Shown here one piece after another: positions 31,011 through 39,819 of a stretch of 64,000 nucleotides of DNA. The notes under the pieces were generated by a model. That model did no database searches and was not told where the DNA came from. It saw nothing but the letters and a program-made list of their open reading frames with translations. The stretch spans positions 1 through 64,000 of the forward strand of contig RFZL01000003.1 in NCBI GenBank assembly GCA_009920665.1, in the 5' to 3' direction. Every line of letters begins with the position of its first letter. Position 1 is the first letter of the stretch. Position numbers and translations under genes: made by a program. This DNA comes from Alphaproteobacteria bacterium (GTDB lineage: Bacteria; Pseudomonadota; Alphaproteobacteria; Puniceispirillales; Puniceispirillaceae).

Positions 31011-31883
31011 TTATCGGGTGTCTTTAAGCTCACGATGCGCAACCTTCACGTCATAGCCCTCGTCCCGGAGCCAGCTTGCCATTGTCTCGACAGCCCAGAC
31101 CGATCGATGCTGACCGCCAGTACATCCGAAGGCGATGGTCAGCAGGGGCCGGCCCTCAAGGGACATCCGCGGCAGCATCCCGGTCAGCATGGCCTGCAGG
31201 GAATTGAGAACGGACATGGCTGTTTCATCCTCATTCAGAAAGCCCGCAACCTCGTCATCACGCCCGTCCTGTGCACGCAGCCCGGCGACCCAGTGGGGAT
31301 TCTCGGCAAAGCGCATGTCGATGACCATGTCGCTATGGTCCGGAATGCGGCGGCGATAGGAAAAACTCAGCAGACGCAGATTGATCTGGAATGCCTCCGC
31401 AATCCCGAGGCTGGCCAGCAGTGACTGGCGAAGATCAGACGGCTTTGTGGCACTGGTATCGAGCCTTATATCGGCAAGCGGCGCGACATTCTCCATACGG
31501 TCGAGATCGGCCGCAATGGCACCGGCGAGCGACCCGCTTGCAACAAGCGGATGCTGGCGGCGTGTCGCATTGAAACGTCGCAGCAGATCATCCTGCGAGG
31601 CCACAAGATAGATCGCCGTGAACCGGTCGGCGAATTTACGCCGCAGATTGCTGACAAGCGTTTCGACAGCGCCAACGGAAAAGCCGGTGGTGCGGGCATC
31701 AAGCCCGATAGCAAGGCTGTGCCCCCCGGCCTCTACCTCCATCGCGACCAGAGTGTCGATCATCGCCAGCGGCAGATTGTCGACAGCCTTGATTCCGCAA
31801 TCCTCCAGAATATTGAGCGCTGTCGACAGGCCTGCGCCCGAGGCTCCGGTCACAAGAATCAAACGTGGCGTATCGTCATTCAT
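31011..31883 (-). CDS. rapZ: RNase adapter / nucleotide-binding protein RapZ
   Basis: A 290-residue RapZ/YvcJ protein. The N-terminal P-loop region reads GASGAGLS (residues 13-20): the usual Walker A lysine is Leu19. KAVDNLPL, the DLDRMENV-like helix, the RLLSFSYRRRIPDHSDMVIDMRF segment (given here as landmarks) and the C-terminal IAFGCTGGQHRSV with VAHREL are conserved. In E. coli RapZ senses glucosamine-6-phosphate and guides RNase E; the role here is inferred. hprK, which usually precedes it, is missing: chvG is only 39 bases upstream. Confidence 0.9.
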   Translation of the reverse strand: MNDDTPRLILVTGASGAGLSTALNILEDCGIKAVDNLPLAMIDTLVAMEVEAGGHSLAIGLDARTTGFSVGAVETLVSNLRRKFADRFTAIYLVASQDDLLRRFNATRRQHPLVASGSLAGAIAADLDRMENVAPLADIRLDTSATKPSDLRQSLLASLGIAEAFQINLRLLSFSYRRRIPDHSDMVIDMRFAENPHWVAGLRAQDGRDDEVAGFLNEDETAMSVLNSLQAMLTGMLPRMSLEGRPLLTIAFGCTGGQHRSVWAVETMASWLRDEGYDVKVAHRELKDTR

Positions 31884-31922
31884 GAAAGGACAATATCAGT
31901 TTCAAAAGGGTCGCAACAGGGG

Positions 31923-33575
31923 CTAGGAATTCGCCAATGGCAGGGTCAGGGTAAAACAGGCCCCCTCATCGTTCGAGGCAACCAGATCGCCGCCATACCC
32001 ATGCGCAATCTGCTGTGCAATCGACAGTCCGAGACCGGAATGCTCACCAAAGGCCTCGCTGGCCGGACGTTCGGAATAAAATCGGTTGAAAATCTCCTGC
32101 AGCCGGCCGGGCGGTATCCCGGGCCCCCGGTCCCTGAACGTGAGGCGCGCCTTCCCCTCTTCAGCCACATCGACAGAGACGGTGATCTGACTGTCAGCAG
32201 GGGCGAAGGACACCGCGTTGCCAAGCAGATTATCAAGAATCTGGACAATCCTTCCATCATGAACCGACACCATGACCGGCGCGTCGGAAATCTCTGCCGC
32301 AAGCCGGTGTGTATTGGTCGTTGTCTGGCGCGCCTCGACAAAATTCGTCACCAGATCGCGAAGGTCGATGACATGCGCCGACTCCACCGCCATTTCATTG
32401 TCCAGCCGGCTGGCGCGGGAAATGTCGGTGATCAGCCTGTCGAGACGGGCGACATCACGCAGAATGACATTCATCAGTTTCTGCTGCTGCGCGGGATCGG
32501 AAATCCGGCTGATGGTCTCGGCGGCGCTGCGAAGTGATGAAAGCGGGTTTTTCAGCTCATGCGCGACATCGGCGGCGAACCCGGCGGTTGCCGCCATGCG
32601 CTTCTGCAGCTCGTCAGTCATGTCGATCAGCGATTCCGACAGCTTTCCGATCTCGTCACGACGCCTTGGCAGCCGCTGCATCCGCGCCGACAGATCGCGG
32701 CTTCGCCGCAGATTGTCAGCCTCATTCGCAAGATAGGTGATCGGCACCGTTATGGAACGCGCCAGATAGATACTCAGCGCGACGGTGATCAACAAGACGA
32801 TGCCAAACAGCTGGATGAACACCACATTCACATCGGCGATTTCCTTTTCGATCTTGCCGCCGCCAATGCTGACCATCAACGCGCCGCGAACAAGCCGCAG
32901 GTCCTGGATCGGTACCGCCACAGACAGCACAAGACGGCCGCGCGGATCGCGGCGAAGCTGACGCGCCGGCTCACCGGCCAGCGCCATCAGCACTTCATCA
33001 TAATCACTGGCCCGCTGGCGTGCCTGTTCACGATAGACCGGCAAGGCCAGATCACTCCCGATCATACCGGCAGCGCGGCGCATGATGGCCTGGAAATAGT
33101 CCGAGGAGCGCTGCAGCGCCCCACGCGCCTCGCGGCGGCGAAGCCGTGCCCGTCCACCACCATCACCGGCCAGTGCGGTATCGGCAAGAAGCCAGCCATC
33201 GTGACGGAAGACCCGGGCCCGCAACTCGGTCCCATAGCCGACAAGCGGCAGAAGATGGTTCATGGTTTCCGGCGACAGACGTCGACGCGCCAGACCACCA
33301 TCAATCTCGGACTGGGCAAGCGCCAGCGAGCGCGCGAGGGTGAACCCCTGGCGTTCAAGCGCGGTGAATTCGGACCGGATCAGCGTCGTGCGGTATTGGT
33401 CGATGGAGAACAGACCGATGAAGAACAGCACCAGCGGCACCAGCATGATCATCATGATTCTGGTGCTGAGGCGGCTCATCCGGAAGCGCAGCCGCACCAG
33501 CGGCCTGCCGATCGCGCCGCGCGCCAGCAGGCGCCGGAACCTGGATTTCATTTTCGCCTTCACCGCCGGCACCAT
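31923..33575 (-). CDS. chvG: sensor histidine kinase ChvG
   Basis: A 550-residue membrane kinase. Membrane helix 1 is at about 39-58, a large periplasmic sensor follows to about 245, then helix 2, a HAMP domain, the dimerisation/phosphoacceptor domain with His339 (VAHELKNPLSS), and an ATPase domain with NLLGNAVSFA, DRGPGIP and GLGLSIA. ChvG (ExoS) with ChvI senses acidity and envelope state in alphaproteobacteria. It is 102 bases downstream of chvI. Confidence 0.92.
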   Translation of the reverse strand: MVPAVKAKMKSRFRRLLARGAIGRPLVRLRFRMSRLSTRIMMIMLVPLVLFFIGLFSIDQYRTTLIRSEFTALERQGFTLARSLALAQSEIDGGLARRRLSPETMNHLLPLVGYGTELRARVFRHDGWLLADTALAGDGGGRARLRRREARGALQRSSDYFQAIMRRAAGMIGSDLALPVYREQARQRASDYDEVLMALAGEPARQLRRDPRGRLVLSVAVPIQDLRLVRGALMVSIGGGKIEKEIADVNVVFIQLFGIVLLITVALSIYLARSITVPITYLANEADNLRRSRDLSARMQRLPRRRDEIGKLSESLIDMTDELQKRMAATAGFAADVAHELKNPLSSLRSAAETISRISDPAQQQKLMNVILRDVARLDRLITDISRASRLDNEMAVESAHVIDLRDLVTNFVEARQTTTNTHRLAAEISDAPVMVSVHDGRIVQILDNLLGNAVSFAPADSQITVSVDVAEEGKARLTFRDRGPGIPPGRLQEIFNRFYSERPASEAFGEHSGLGLSIAQQIAHGYGGDLVASNDEGACFTLTLPLANS

Positions 33576-33677
33576 CCGTTACTGACCGCCTGTTCGGGGC
33601 ATGACGCCTGTCAGATAGCCCGGTGTCCCGGCCAGATGACCGGTGCCCGGCCCATCCGGCCCCATGACGCCAAATGG

Positions 33678-34367
33678 CTATGCCCGATATTTATACCCTA
33701 TGCCGTAGAGAGTTTCGATATTGTCGAAGCTGGAATCCTGGGCTTTGATCTTGCGGCGAAGCCGTTTGATGTGGCTGTCGATGGTGCGATCATCGAGAAA
33801 CACCGATTCGCCATAGGCAGCATCCATCAGCTGGTCACGGTTCTTGACCATGCCGGGCCGCGACGCCAGCGCCTGCAGGATCAGGAATTCGGTCACGGTC
33901 AGCTTCACCTCCTCACCCTTCCAGCTGCACAGATGGCGGTCAGGGTCCATCAGCAATTCACCCTGGCGGATGATGTTCGGCGCCGACATATCCATCTCAT
34001 CCTGGCTGGCACGGCGCAGGACAGCCCGAATCCGTGCGATCAACAGACGCTGCGAGAAAGGTTTGGTGATATAGTCGTCGGCGCCCATGCCGAGACCGAG
34101 CGCCTCGTCAAGCTCATCATCCTTGCTGGTCAGGAAAATCACCGGCAAGCTGGAGGTGCCGCGCAGTTTCTGCAGCAATTCCATTCCATCCATACGTGGC
34201 ATCTTGATGTCGAGAACAGCCAGCTCGACCGGCCGGCGGGCAAGGCCGCGCAACGCCGTCTCGCCATCATGATAACAATCGACCTCGAAACCTTCACTCT
34301 CCAGCGTCATCGACACCGAGGTCAGAATATTCTGGTCATCATCGACAAGCGCAATCCGCGTTCCCAT
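33678..34367 (-). CDS. chvI: response regulator ChvI
   Basis: A 229-residue OmpR-type regulator: receiver with the acidic pair VDDD (residues 8-11), phosphoacceptor Asp53 ([11 protein letters not shown]) and Lys in LTSKDDE, then a winged-helix DNA-binding domain ending in [10 protein letters not shown]. The start at 34367 is chosen because AGGAG lies about 8 bases upstream; the frame from 34391 lacks this. It is the partner of ChvG and probably regulates surface polysaccharide, motility or stress genes. Confidence 0.93.
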   Translation of the reverse strand: MGTRIALVDDDQNILTSVSMTLESEGFEVDCYHDGETALRGLARRPVELAVLDIKMPRMDGMELLQKLRGTSSLPVIFLTSKDDELDEALGLGMGADDYITKPFSQRLLIARIRAVLRRASQDEMDMSAPNIIRQGELLMDPDRHLCSWKGEEVKLTVTEFLILQALASRPGMVKNRDQLMDAAYGESVFLDDRTIDSHIKRLRRKIKAQDSSFDNIETLYGIGYKYRA

Positions 34368-34455
34368 GCCACTCTCCTGCCTTCGAATCATGTTACAGGG
34401 CGGCGCGCACCACCCACCATGATCCCGGTCTAGCCATTAAAAAGGGCCAAGATAG

Positions 34456-34489
34456 GGCGGCTTTTTGCCAGCCCTGCCGCAAAGCCGCC
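34456..34489 (-). terminator. possible terminator hairpin downstream of polA
   Basis: A 9-bp perfect stem, GGCGGCTTT (34456-34464) and AAAGCCGCC (34481-34489), with a 16-base loop. It lies 46 bases past the polA stop on the minus strand. The following T-run (about 15 bases on) is not adjacent, so strength is uncertain. Confidence 0.4.
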
Positions 34490-34534
34490 GCAATGACGCC
34501 GGCAGTCGGTCCGGCATGGGCCGAGGAAAGGCGA

Positions 34535-37381
34535 TCAGTGCGCCTCGGCCCAGCTGTCGGCGATACCGGCATCGGCGACAAGCGGCACCGCCAGTTCCAG
34601 AACCGGCGCGGCGGCGGCCTCCATCACCTGCCGGATGACTGTTACCGCATCCTCGGCCGTCGCCGCGTCGGCCTCGAAGATCAGTTCATCATGGACCTGT
34701 AGCAGCATCCTGGCATCCAGCCCGGCTTCGGCAAGCGCACCCGGAATGCGGATCATCGCGCGCTTTATGATGTCGGCGGCACTGCCCTGAATCGGCGCGT
34801 TGATCGCCTGGCGTTCGGCAAATCCGCGCTGCGCCGGGTTACCGGCGGTGATTCCGCCGATATGGATGCGCCGGCCGAACAGCGTCTCGACATGGCCGGC
34901 CTCGCGCGCCTCCAGCTTGATCCGCTCCATATAGGACCGGATGCCCGGGAAATTCTCGAAATAGGCATTGATGAAATCGCGCGCCTCGCCCTGTCTGATG
35001 CCAAGCTGACGCGCCAGGCCGAAACCGGAAATGCCATAGATGATGCCGAAATTGATCGCCTTGGCGCGGCGGCGGGTTTCGGCATCCATACTGTCAATCG
35101 GCACCCCGAACACCTGCGATGCGGTGCGCGCATGAATGTCGACGCCGGCCCGGAAGGCCTCGATCATCGTTGCCTCGCCAGCGACATGCGCCACCAGACG
35201 CAACTCGATCTGCGAATAGTCGGCCGAGATCAGCTTCTTTCCCTCGGCGGCGACAAAGGCGGTGCGGATCTGCCGGCCCTCGGCGGTGCGGATCGGAATG
35301 TTCTGCACATTCGGGTCGGATGAGGACAGGCGTCCGGTCGAGGCACCAACCATCGAAAACGAGGTATGAACCCGCCCGGTCTCGGGAAGGATGCTGTCGA
35401 CAAGCGCGTCGGCATAGGTGGATTTGAGTTTTGCCAGCTGTCGCCAGTCAAGAACCTTCGCGGCGATCTCGACACCGTTGGCGGCCAGCTCCTCGAGGAT
35501 GTCGGCCGATGTCGAATAGGCGCCTGTCTTGGCCTTCTTGCCGCCTTCGAGCCCCATCTTGTCGAACAGGATTTCGCCAAGCTGCTTAGGCGAGCCGACA
35601 TTGAAATCCTCGCCGGCAAGATCGAGTATCTCGCGGTTGAGCGCCTCCATGCGGGTCGCGAAATCATTCGACATCCGCGCCAGAATCGACGGGTTGACGG
35701 TGATGCCGGCATTTTCCATTGCCGCCAGCACCGGGATCAGCGGCCGTTCCAGCCTTTCATAGACCGACGCCACACCTTCAACGGCAAGCCGCGGGCGCAG
35801 CATCTGCCACAGACGCAGCGTGATGTCGGCATCCTCGGCCGCATAATCCAGCGCCGCGTCGGGTGTCAGCGACCCGAACGGCACCTGTTTGGCCCCCTTG
35901 CCGCAGACATCCTCATATTTGATTGTCGTATGGTCGAGCCAATGGCCGGCGAGTGAATCCATCGAATGGCTGTTCACCCGCCCGGCGTCGAGAACATAGG
36001 ACAGGCACATCGTGTCATCGACCGGTGCCAGATGAATGCCGCCATTATGCGGGCGCATCAGGACATGACTGTCATATTTCAGATTATGCCCGATCTTCAG
36101 GACCGCCGGGTCCTCGAACAGCGGCTTCAGGATCGCCATCGCGTCATCGAACCCAATCTGGTCCGGAAGCACGGCATTGGCACTGGCATCGGCCTCGAAA
36201 TCAAGACCGCCCTGCCCGTCCGCCGCCACCGTCGCGCCGCCATGGCGAAGCGGCACATAGCAGGCGCGCCCCGGTGCCAGCGCCATCGAAATGCCGACAA
36301 GTTCGGCCGCGGCGGCGTTCAGCGAGCTGGTTTCGGTGTCAACGGCAAGATAGCCCTGCCGCCGCGCCATCGCCGCCCATTCGGCAAGCATACTGGCCTC
36401 GGTGATCAGCCGGTACTCGGCCTCGCCCTGCGGCACCGGCGCGGCAGGTTGTGACGACGCCCCGGCAGGCTGCGGCGTGCCACCCATCGAGCGTATGGCC
36501 GGCGCGGTGCGCGGTGCGGCGCCATCGGCCCCGATGCGGGTCAGAAGCCGCCGGAATTCCTGTTCGGCCAGAAAATCCTTCAGCCGGTCGAAATCGCGTT
36601 CACCGCGCTTCAGCCCGTCAAGCGTCAGCGGCGTCGGCGCGTCATCGCGAAGCCTTACAAGATCACGCGAAATCCGTGCCTGCTCGGCGAAATTGATCAG
36701 GTTCTCGCGCCGTTTCGGCTGCTTGATTTCTTCGGCGCGTTCCAGCAGCGTGTCGAGATCGCCATAATTGTTGATCAGCTCGGCCGCCGTCTTCACACCG
36801 ATCCCCGGCACGCCGGGCACATTGTCGGTGGAATCACCCGCCAGTGCCTGAACATCGACAACCTTGTCGGGGCTCACGCCGAACCGTTCCTCGACCTCGG
36901 GTGCCGCGATGCGCCGCTGCTTCATCGGGTCGAGCATCGTCACGCCGCCGCGCACAAGCTGCATCAGATCCTTGTCGGAAGACACGATCACCGTGTCCAT
37001 GCCGGCATCTTCGGCCATGCCGGCATAGGTGGCGATCAGATCGTCAGCCTCGAACCCCGGCGCTTCAAGCTGCGGCAGGCTCAGCGCCTCGGTGGCGTGG
37101 CGCACCAGCGCGAATTGCGGCACCAGATCCTCCGGCGGGTCGGTGCGGTTCGCCTTGTAATCGGCATAGATGTCGTTGCGGAAGGTCTGGCGGGCCGAAT
37201 CAAAGACGACGGCGACATGACTTGGCGCCAGATCATCGACAAGCTTCATCACCATGCCGGTGAAGCCGAACACCGCATTGACCGGTGTGCCGTCACCACG
37301 GGTCATCGGCGGCAGCGCATGGAAGGCCCGGAAGATATAGCCGGACCCGTCGATCAGGACGAGCTGGTCACGATCACTCAT
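34535..37381 (-). CDS. polA: DNA polymerase I
   Basis: A 948-residue family A polymerase. N-terminal 5'-3' exonuclease (LIDGSGYIFRAFHALPP, then DLMQLV and QALAGDSTDNVPGVPGIG), a 3'-5' proofreading domain with its acidic residues present (VDTETSSLN, HNLKYDSHVLM, AAEDADITL), and the polymerase domain (SADYSQIELR, RRRAKAINFGIIYG, LLQVHDELIFE). All three activities look intact. It fills gaps after Okazaki-fragment processing and repair. Confidence 0.97.
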   Translation of the reverse strand: MSDRDQLVLIDGSGYIFRAFHALPPMTRGDGTPVNAVFGFTGMVMKLVDDLAPSHVAVVFDSARQTFRNDIYADYKANRTDPPEDLVPQFALVRHATEALSLPQLEAPGFEADDLIATYAGMAEDAGMDTVIVSSDKDLMQLVRGGVTMLDPMKQRRIAAPEVEERFGVSPDKVVDVQALAGDSTDNVPGVPGIGVKTAAELINNYGDLDTLLERAEEIKQPKRRENLINFAEQARISRDLVRLRDDAPTPLTLDGLKRGERDFDRLKDFLAEQEFRRLLTRIGADGAAPRTAPAIRSMGGTPQPAGASSQPAAPVPQGEAEYRLITEASMLAEWAAMARRQGYLAVDTETSSLNAAAAELVGISMALAPGRACYVPLRHGGATVAADGQGGLDFEADASANAVLPDQIGFDDAMAILKPLFEDPAVLKIGHNLKYDSHVLMRPHNGGIHLAPVDDTMCLSYVLDAGRVNSHSMDSLAGHWLDHTTIKYEDVCGKGAKQVPFGSLTPDAALDYAAEDADITLRLWQMLRPRLAVEGVASVYERLERPLIPVLAAMENAGITVNPSILARMSNDFATRMEALNREILDLAGEDFNVGSPKQLGEILFDKMGLEGGKKAKTGAYSTSADILEELAANGVEIAAKVLDWRQLAKLKSTYADALVDSILPETGRVHTSFSMVGASTGRLSSSDPNVQNIPIRTAEGRQIRTAFVAAEGKKLISADYSQIELRLVAHVAGEATMIEAFRAGVDIHARTASQVFGVPIDSMDAETRRRAKAINFGIIYGISGFGLARQLGIRQGEARDFINAYFENFPGIRSYMERIKLEAREAGHVETLFGRRIHIGGITAGNPAQRGFAERQAINAPIQGSAADIIKRAMIRIPGALAEAGLDARMLLQVHDELIFEADAATAEDAVTVIRQVMEAAAAPVLELAVPLVADAGIADSWAEAH

Positions 37382-37480
37382 CGGGTGCCCGCCATGCCGA
37401 CAGCGCCAGATTCGGGTAAAGGACCGGGCAAAAGATCGGGCACCGGAACGGTCTTTGCGAGCAGGATGATGGCAAGGGCG

Positions 37481-37714
37481 TTATACATCATCCTCGTCCC
37501 CGGCGCGCTCATAGCGGCGCGAACAATAGGGACAGACGATTTCACCATCGGTGCCGAGGGTCAGCCAGACCCGCGGATGGCCAAGCGCATCGCCATTGCC
37601 ATCGCAGGCCACCCGGTCCGATGTCACATGGATGGTATCTGTCTGCGATACGCCAGCGTTGTTGCCGGCGGCGCTGCCGTCTGTGCTGCCGTCTGTGCTG
37701 CTGGCCGTCATCAT
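37481..37714 (-). CDS. zinc-finger domain protein (zf-CHCC, NDUFS6-like)
   Basis: About 77 residues. The C-terminal half matches the zf-CHCC fold: VACDG, a His in LGHPRVWL, then CPYC-SRRY, giving a Cys-His-Cys-Cys zinc site. The N-terminal part is Ser/Gly/Thr rich and probably disordered. Two adjacent ATG codons (37714, 37711) follow a GAGGGGG ribosome site. Homologues in alphaproteobacteria resemble the NDUFS6 subunit of complex I; a role in respiratory complex assembly is possible but unproven. Confidence 0.8.
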   Translation of the reverse strand: MMTASSTDGSTDGSAAGNNAGVSQTDTIHVTSDRVACDGNGDALGHPRVWLTLGTDGEIVCPYCSRRYERAGDEDDV

Positions 37715-37884
37715 CCGTCCATATCCCCCTCGATCCGATATGCCCATGAAAGCAGTAAAGCCGTGAAGCCGTGAATGTCATCTGCGGATCGGCCGGTCGC
37801 GCGGCCGTTGCCATCCCCTGTTTGAAATCTATAGCCTTGCCGGCGGTGATGCAATTGCGAAGCATGGCTGCGGCGAATTCAGGT

Positions 37885-37910
37885 CCATATGTCTGGCCCA
37901 TATGTCTGGC
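37885..37910. repeat. perfect 13-bp tandem duplication
   Basis: CCATATGTCTGGC occurs at 37885-37897 and again at 37898-37910 without mismatch. It lies in the 299-base divergent spacer between the zinc-finger gene and the ABC ATPase gene. Nothing else definite was seen in that spacer. Confidence 0.92.
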
Positions 37911-38013
37911 CCGGAATGCGCCAGGGAATCCGGGTTCCCGACACGGCCCGCTTCCGATGGCCCGGCCGAATACCTATATCATTGTCAATTCAGGCCCCCA
38001 AGGTATCCACTTC

Positions 38014-38976
38014 ATGATCCAGCCCTTTGTGAACGCCCCCGCCGATGGCATCGCCATTCGCGCCCGCGGCATCCGGAAAATCTATACCGGTGCCGGCGGC
38101 AAGGCACCGAAACAGGCGCTTGACGATGTCGATCTCGACATTCCGGTCGGTGCTGTTTTCGGGCTTCTGGGACCGAATGGTGCCGGCAAATCGACCTTCA
38201 TCAACATCATGGCCGGCACGGTGATCAAATCCGCCGGCAGCATCGGCATCTGGGGCACCGATATCGATGACAATCCGCGCCAGGCGCGGGCCAATATCGG
38301 AATCGTGCCGCAGGAATTGAACATTGATGCCTATTTCACACCGCGCCAGCAGCTGGAATTCCAGGCCGGCCTGTTCGGTGTGCGGCCAGCGGAGCGGCGA
38401 AGCGACGAGATTCTCGAGATGGTCGGCCTGTCCGACCAGGCGCATAGCTATGCCAGACGCCTGTCAGGCGGCATGCGACGGCGGTTGCTTGTCGCCAAGG
38501 CGATGGTCCACAGCCCGCCGATCCTGGTTCTTGACGAGCCCACAGCCGGCGTCGATGTGGCGCTTCGCCAGCGGCTCTGGGACAATATCCGCGCCCTCAA
38601 TGAGGCCGGCGTGACGATTGTCCTGACGACGCATTACCTGGAAGAGGCCGAGGCGCTGTGCGACCGCATCGCCATTCTCAATCACGGGCGGCTGATCACG
38701 AACCAGCCGAAGGCGCAGCTGATGGCCGGAGCGCGCGCCAAGGAACTGCGGATGACACTGGCCGGCGGCCCCCCGGCACAGATGCCGGCCGCGCTTGCCG
38801 CGCTGGGGGCGCAAGCTGTCGAGGGCGGCGTTCTGGTGCGTTACGACCCGGCGAAGACCGGCGCCGCCGAGATCATCACCATCATGGCCGCGGCCGGGCT
38901 GGAGATCGGCGATGTCACCACCGTCGAGCCCGACCTTGAGGATGTGTTCCTCGAGATGACCGGCGGCATGGCCTGA
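38014..38976 (+). CDS. ABC-2 type transporter ATP-binding protein
   Basis: A 320-residue ABC ATPase with Walker A GPNGAGKS at 53-60, QELNIDAYFTPRQQL (Q-loop), LSGGMRRRLLVAKAM, LVLDEPTAGVD and LTTHYLEEAEALCD. The pattern and a C-terminal domain of about 80 residues resemble YadG-type exporters. The start at ATG 38014 has AAGG about 10 bases upstream; the longer frame is not convincing. Its membrane partner (YadH-like ABC-2 permease) is not adjacent: a tRNA gene follows. The substrate is unknown. Confidence 0.87.
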   Translation: MIQPFVNAPADGIAIRARGIRKIYTGAGGKAPKQALDDVDLDIPVGAVFGLLGPNGAGKSTFINIMAGTVIKSAGSIGIWGTDIDDNPRQARANIGIVPQELNIDAYFTPRQQLEFQAGLFGVRPAERRSDEILEMVGLSDQAHSYARRLSGGMRRRLLVAKAMVHSPPILVLDEPTAGVDVALRQRLWDNIRALNEAGVTIVLTTHYLEEAEALCDRIAILNHGRLITNQPKAQLMAGARAKELRMTLAGGPPAQMPAALAALGAQAVEGGVLVRYDPAKTGAAEIITIMAAAGLEIGDVTTVEPDLEDVFLEMTGGMA

Positions 38977-39034
38977 GCCACGCCCGGCCAGACGGTATCG
39001 CAACAGGGATGCTCATGGTCACGGCAAACGGCCC

Positions 39035-39070
39035 GGCAATGGCCCTGGCAATGGACTTGGCAAATGGCTT
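39035..39070. repeat. 12-bp tandem triplication
   Basis: GGCAATGGCCCT (39035-39046), GGCAATGGACTT (39047-39058) and GGCAAATGGCTT (39059-39070) lie between the ABC ATPase gene and tRNA-Arg. The copies are close but not identical. Confidence 0.85.
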
Positions 39071-39127
39071 GGCTTTGGACAGTCAAGCGCGTATAACCCG
39101 CACCAATGGCGGCATGAACCGCCCGCC

Positions 39128-39204
<77 letters not shown>

Positions 39205-39316
39205 CTCTTTTCAATGGCCTCCCCCTTAACGTGGATGGCAAGAAGCTCTTTGGTCGCATTGTGGTCACCCAAACTGTCAAACAAGTGGACAGATGGGACA
39301 GGCGAATAATCCGGAC

Positions 39317-39619
39317 TCAACCGGTGATGAACAGATTGAACTTGAATTTCGGATCAGGTTGCCGGGGCAAGCGACAATCCTTTTGACGCATCAGCTGCAA
39401 CAGCCAACGTCGTCTTGCGTCCATATTCTCCCCGGACAGCTGGTCGGCACCTTCATATTCTGCATGAAGCCCGGAACAGCTTCGTTCCTCGTCACCTTCG
39501 AGGACCAACAAAGCGCCTTCACCCTGATACGCGCATGCACCAAGCCACACCCCAACGACAACCGCGACAACCGGAGCCGGTTTAGATGGCCTCATCATGG
39601 TTTTGCGGCTGGATCTCAC
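39317..39619 (-). CDS. small putative lipoprotein
   Basis: A frame of 100 residues beginning with GTG; a double ATG at 39598/39595 is also possible. VVAVVVGVWLGACAYQ is a lipoprotein signal with lipobox LGAC. The mature part (about 70 residues) has cysteine pairs and ends in RRRWLLQLMRQKDC, similar in style to small alphaproteobacterial lipoproteins. No function is known. The opposite strand also has an open frame here (39293-39634), but it lacks such a signal. Confidence 0.45.
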   Translation of the reverse strand: MRSSRKTMMRPSKPAPVVAVVVGVWLGACAYQGEGALLVLEGDEERSCSGLHAEYEGADQLSGENMDARRRWLLQLMRQKDCRLPRQPDPKFKFNLFITG

Positions 39620-39676
39620 AATTTACGCCTGTAAAGAAATCGGTTAGCTTTAATCTCTTAAATCTAATGTATAGAC

Positions 39677-39698
39677 TTTTCCGCCGGGCCGCGGAAAA
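39677..39698. other. hairpin in the AT-rich spacer before the TauE gene
   Basis: TTTTCCGC and GCGGAAAA form an 8-bp perfect stem with a 6-base loop, about 120 bases before the TauE/SafE gene in an unusually AT-rich 200-base spacer. No T-run follows on either strand, so it may be an operator or an RNA structure rather than a terminator. The promoter for the exporter genes is probably nearby. Confidence 0.4.
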
Positions 39699-39819
39699 CT
39701 TTCCGTAAGGATCCAAGCCTCAAACCAACGCCATTCCAATTCGACAAGCCCGCTCCACAGGCCGAACAAAGACCACCTCAGACCTTGCTGAATCCCGTGC
39801 GAACAAAAGACAGGCCAAA

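Noticed and set aside
39293-39634. Open frame of 113 residues on the plus strand opposite the small lipoprotein
   Set aside because: It has no signal, no recognisable motif and no ribosome site; the minus-strand frame carries a convincing lipobox, so this is treated as a shadow.
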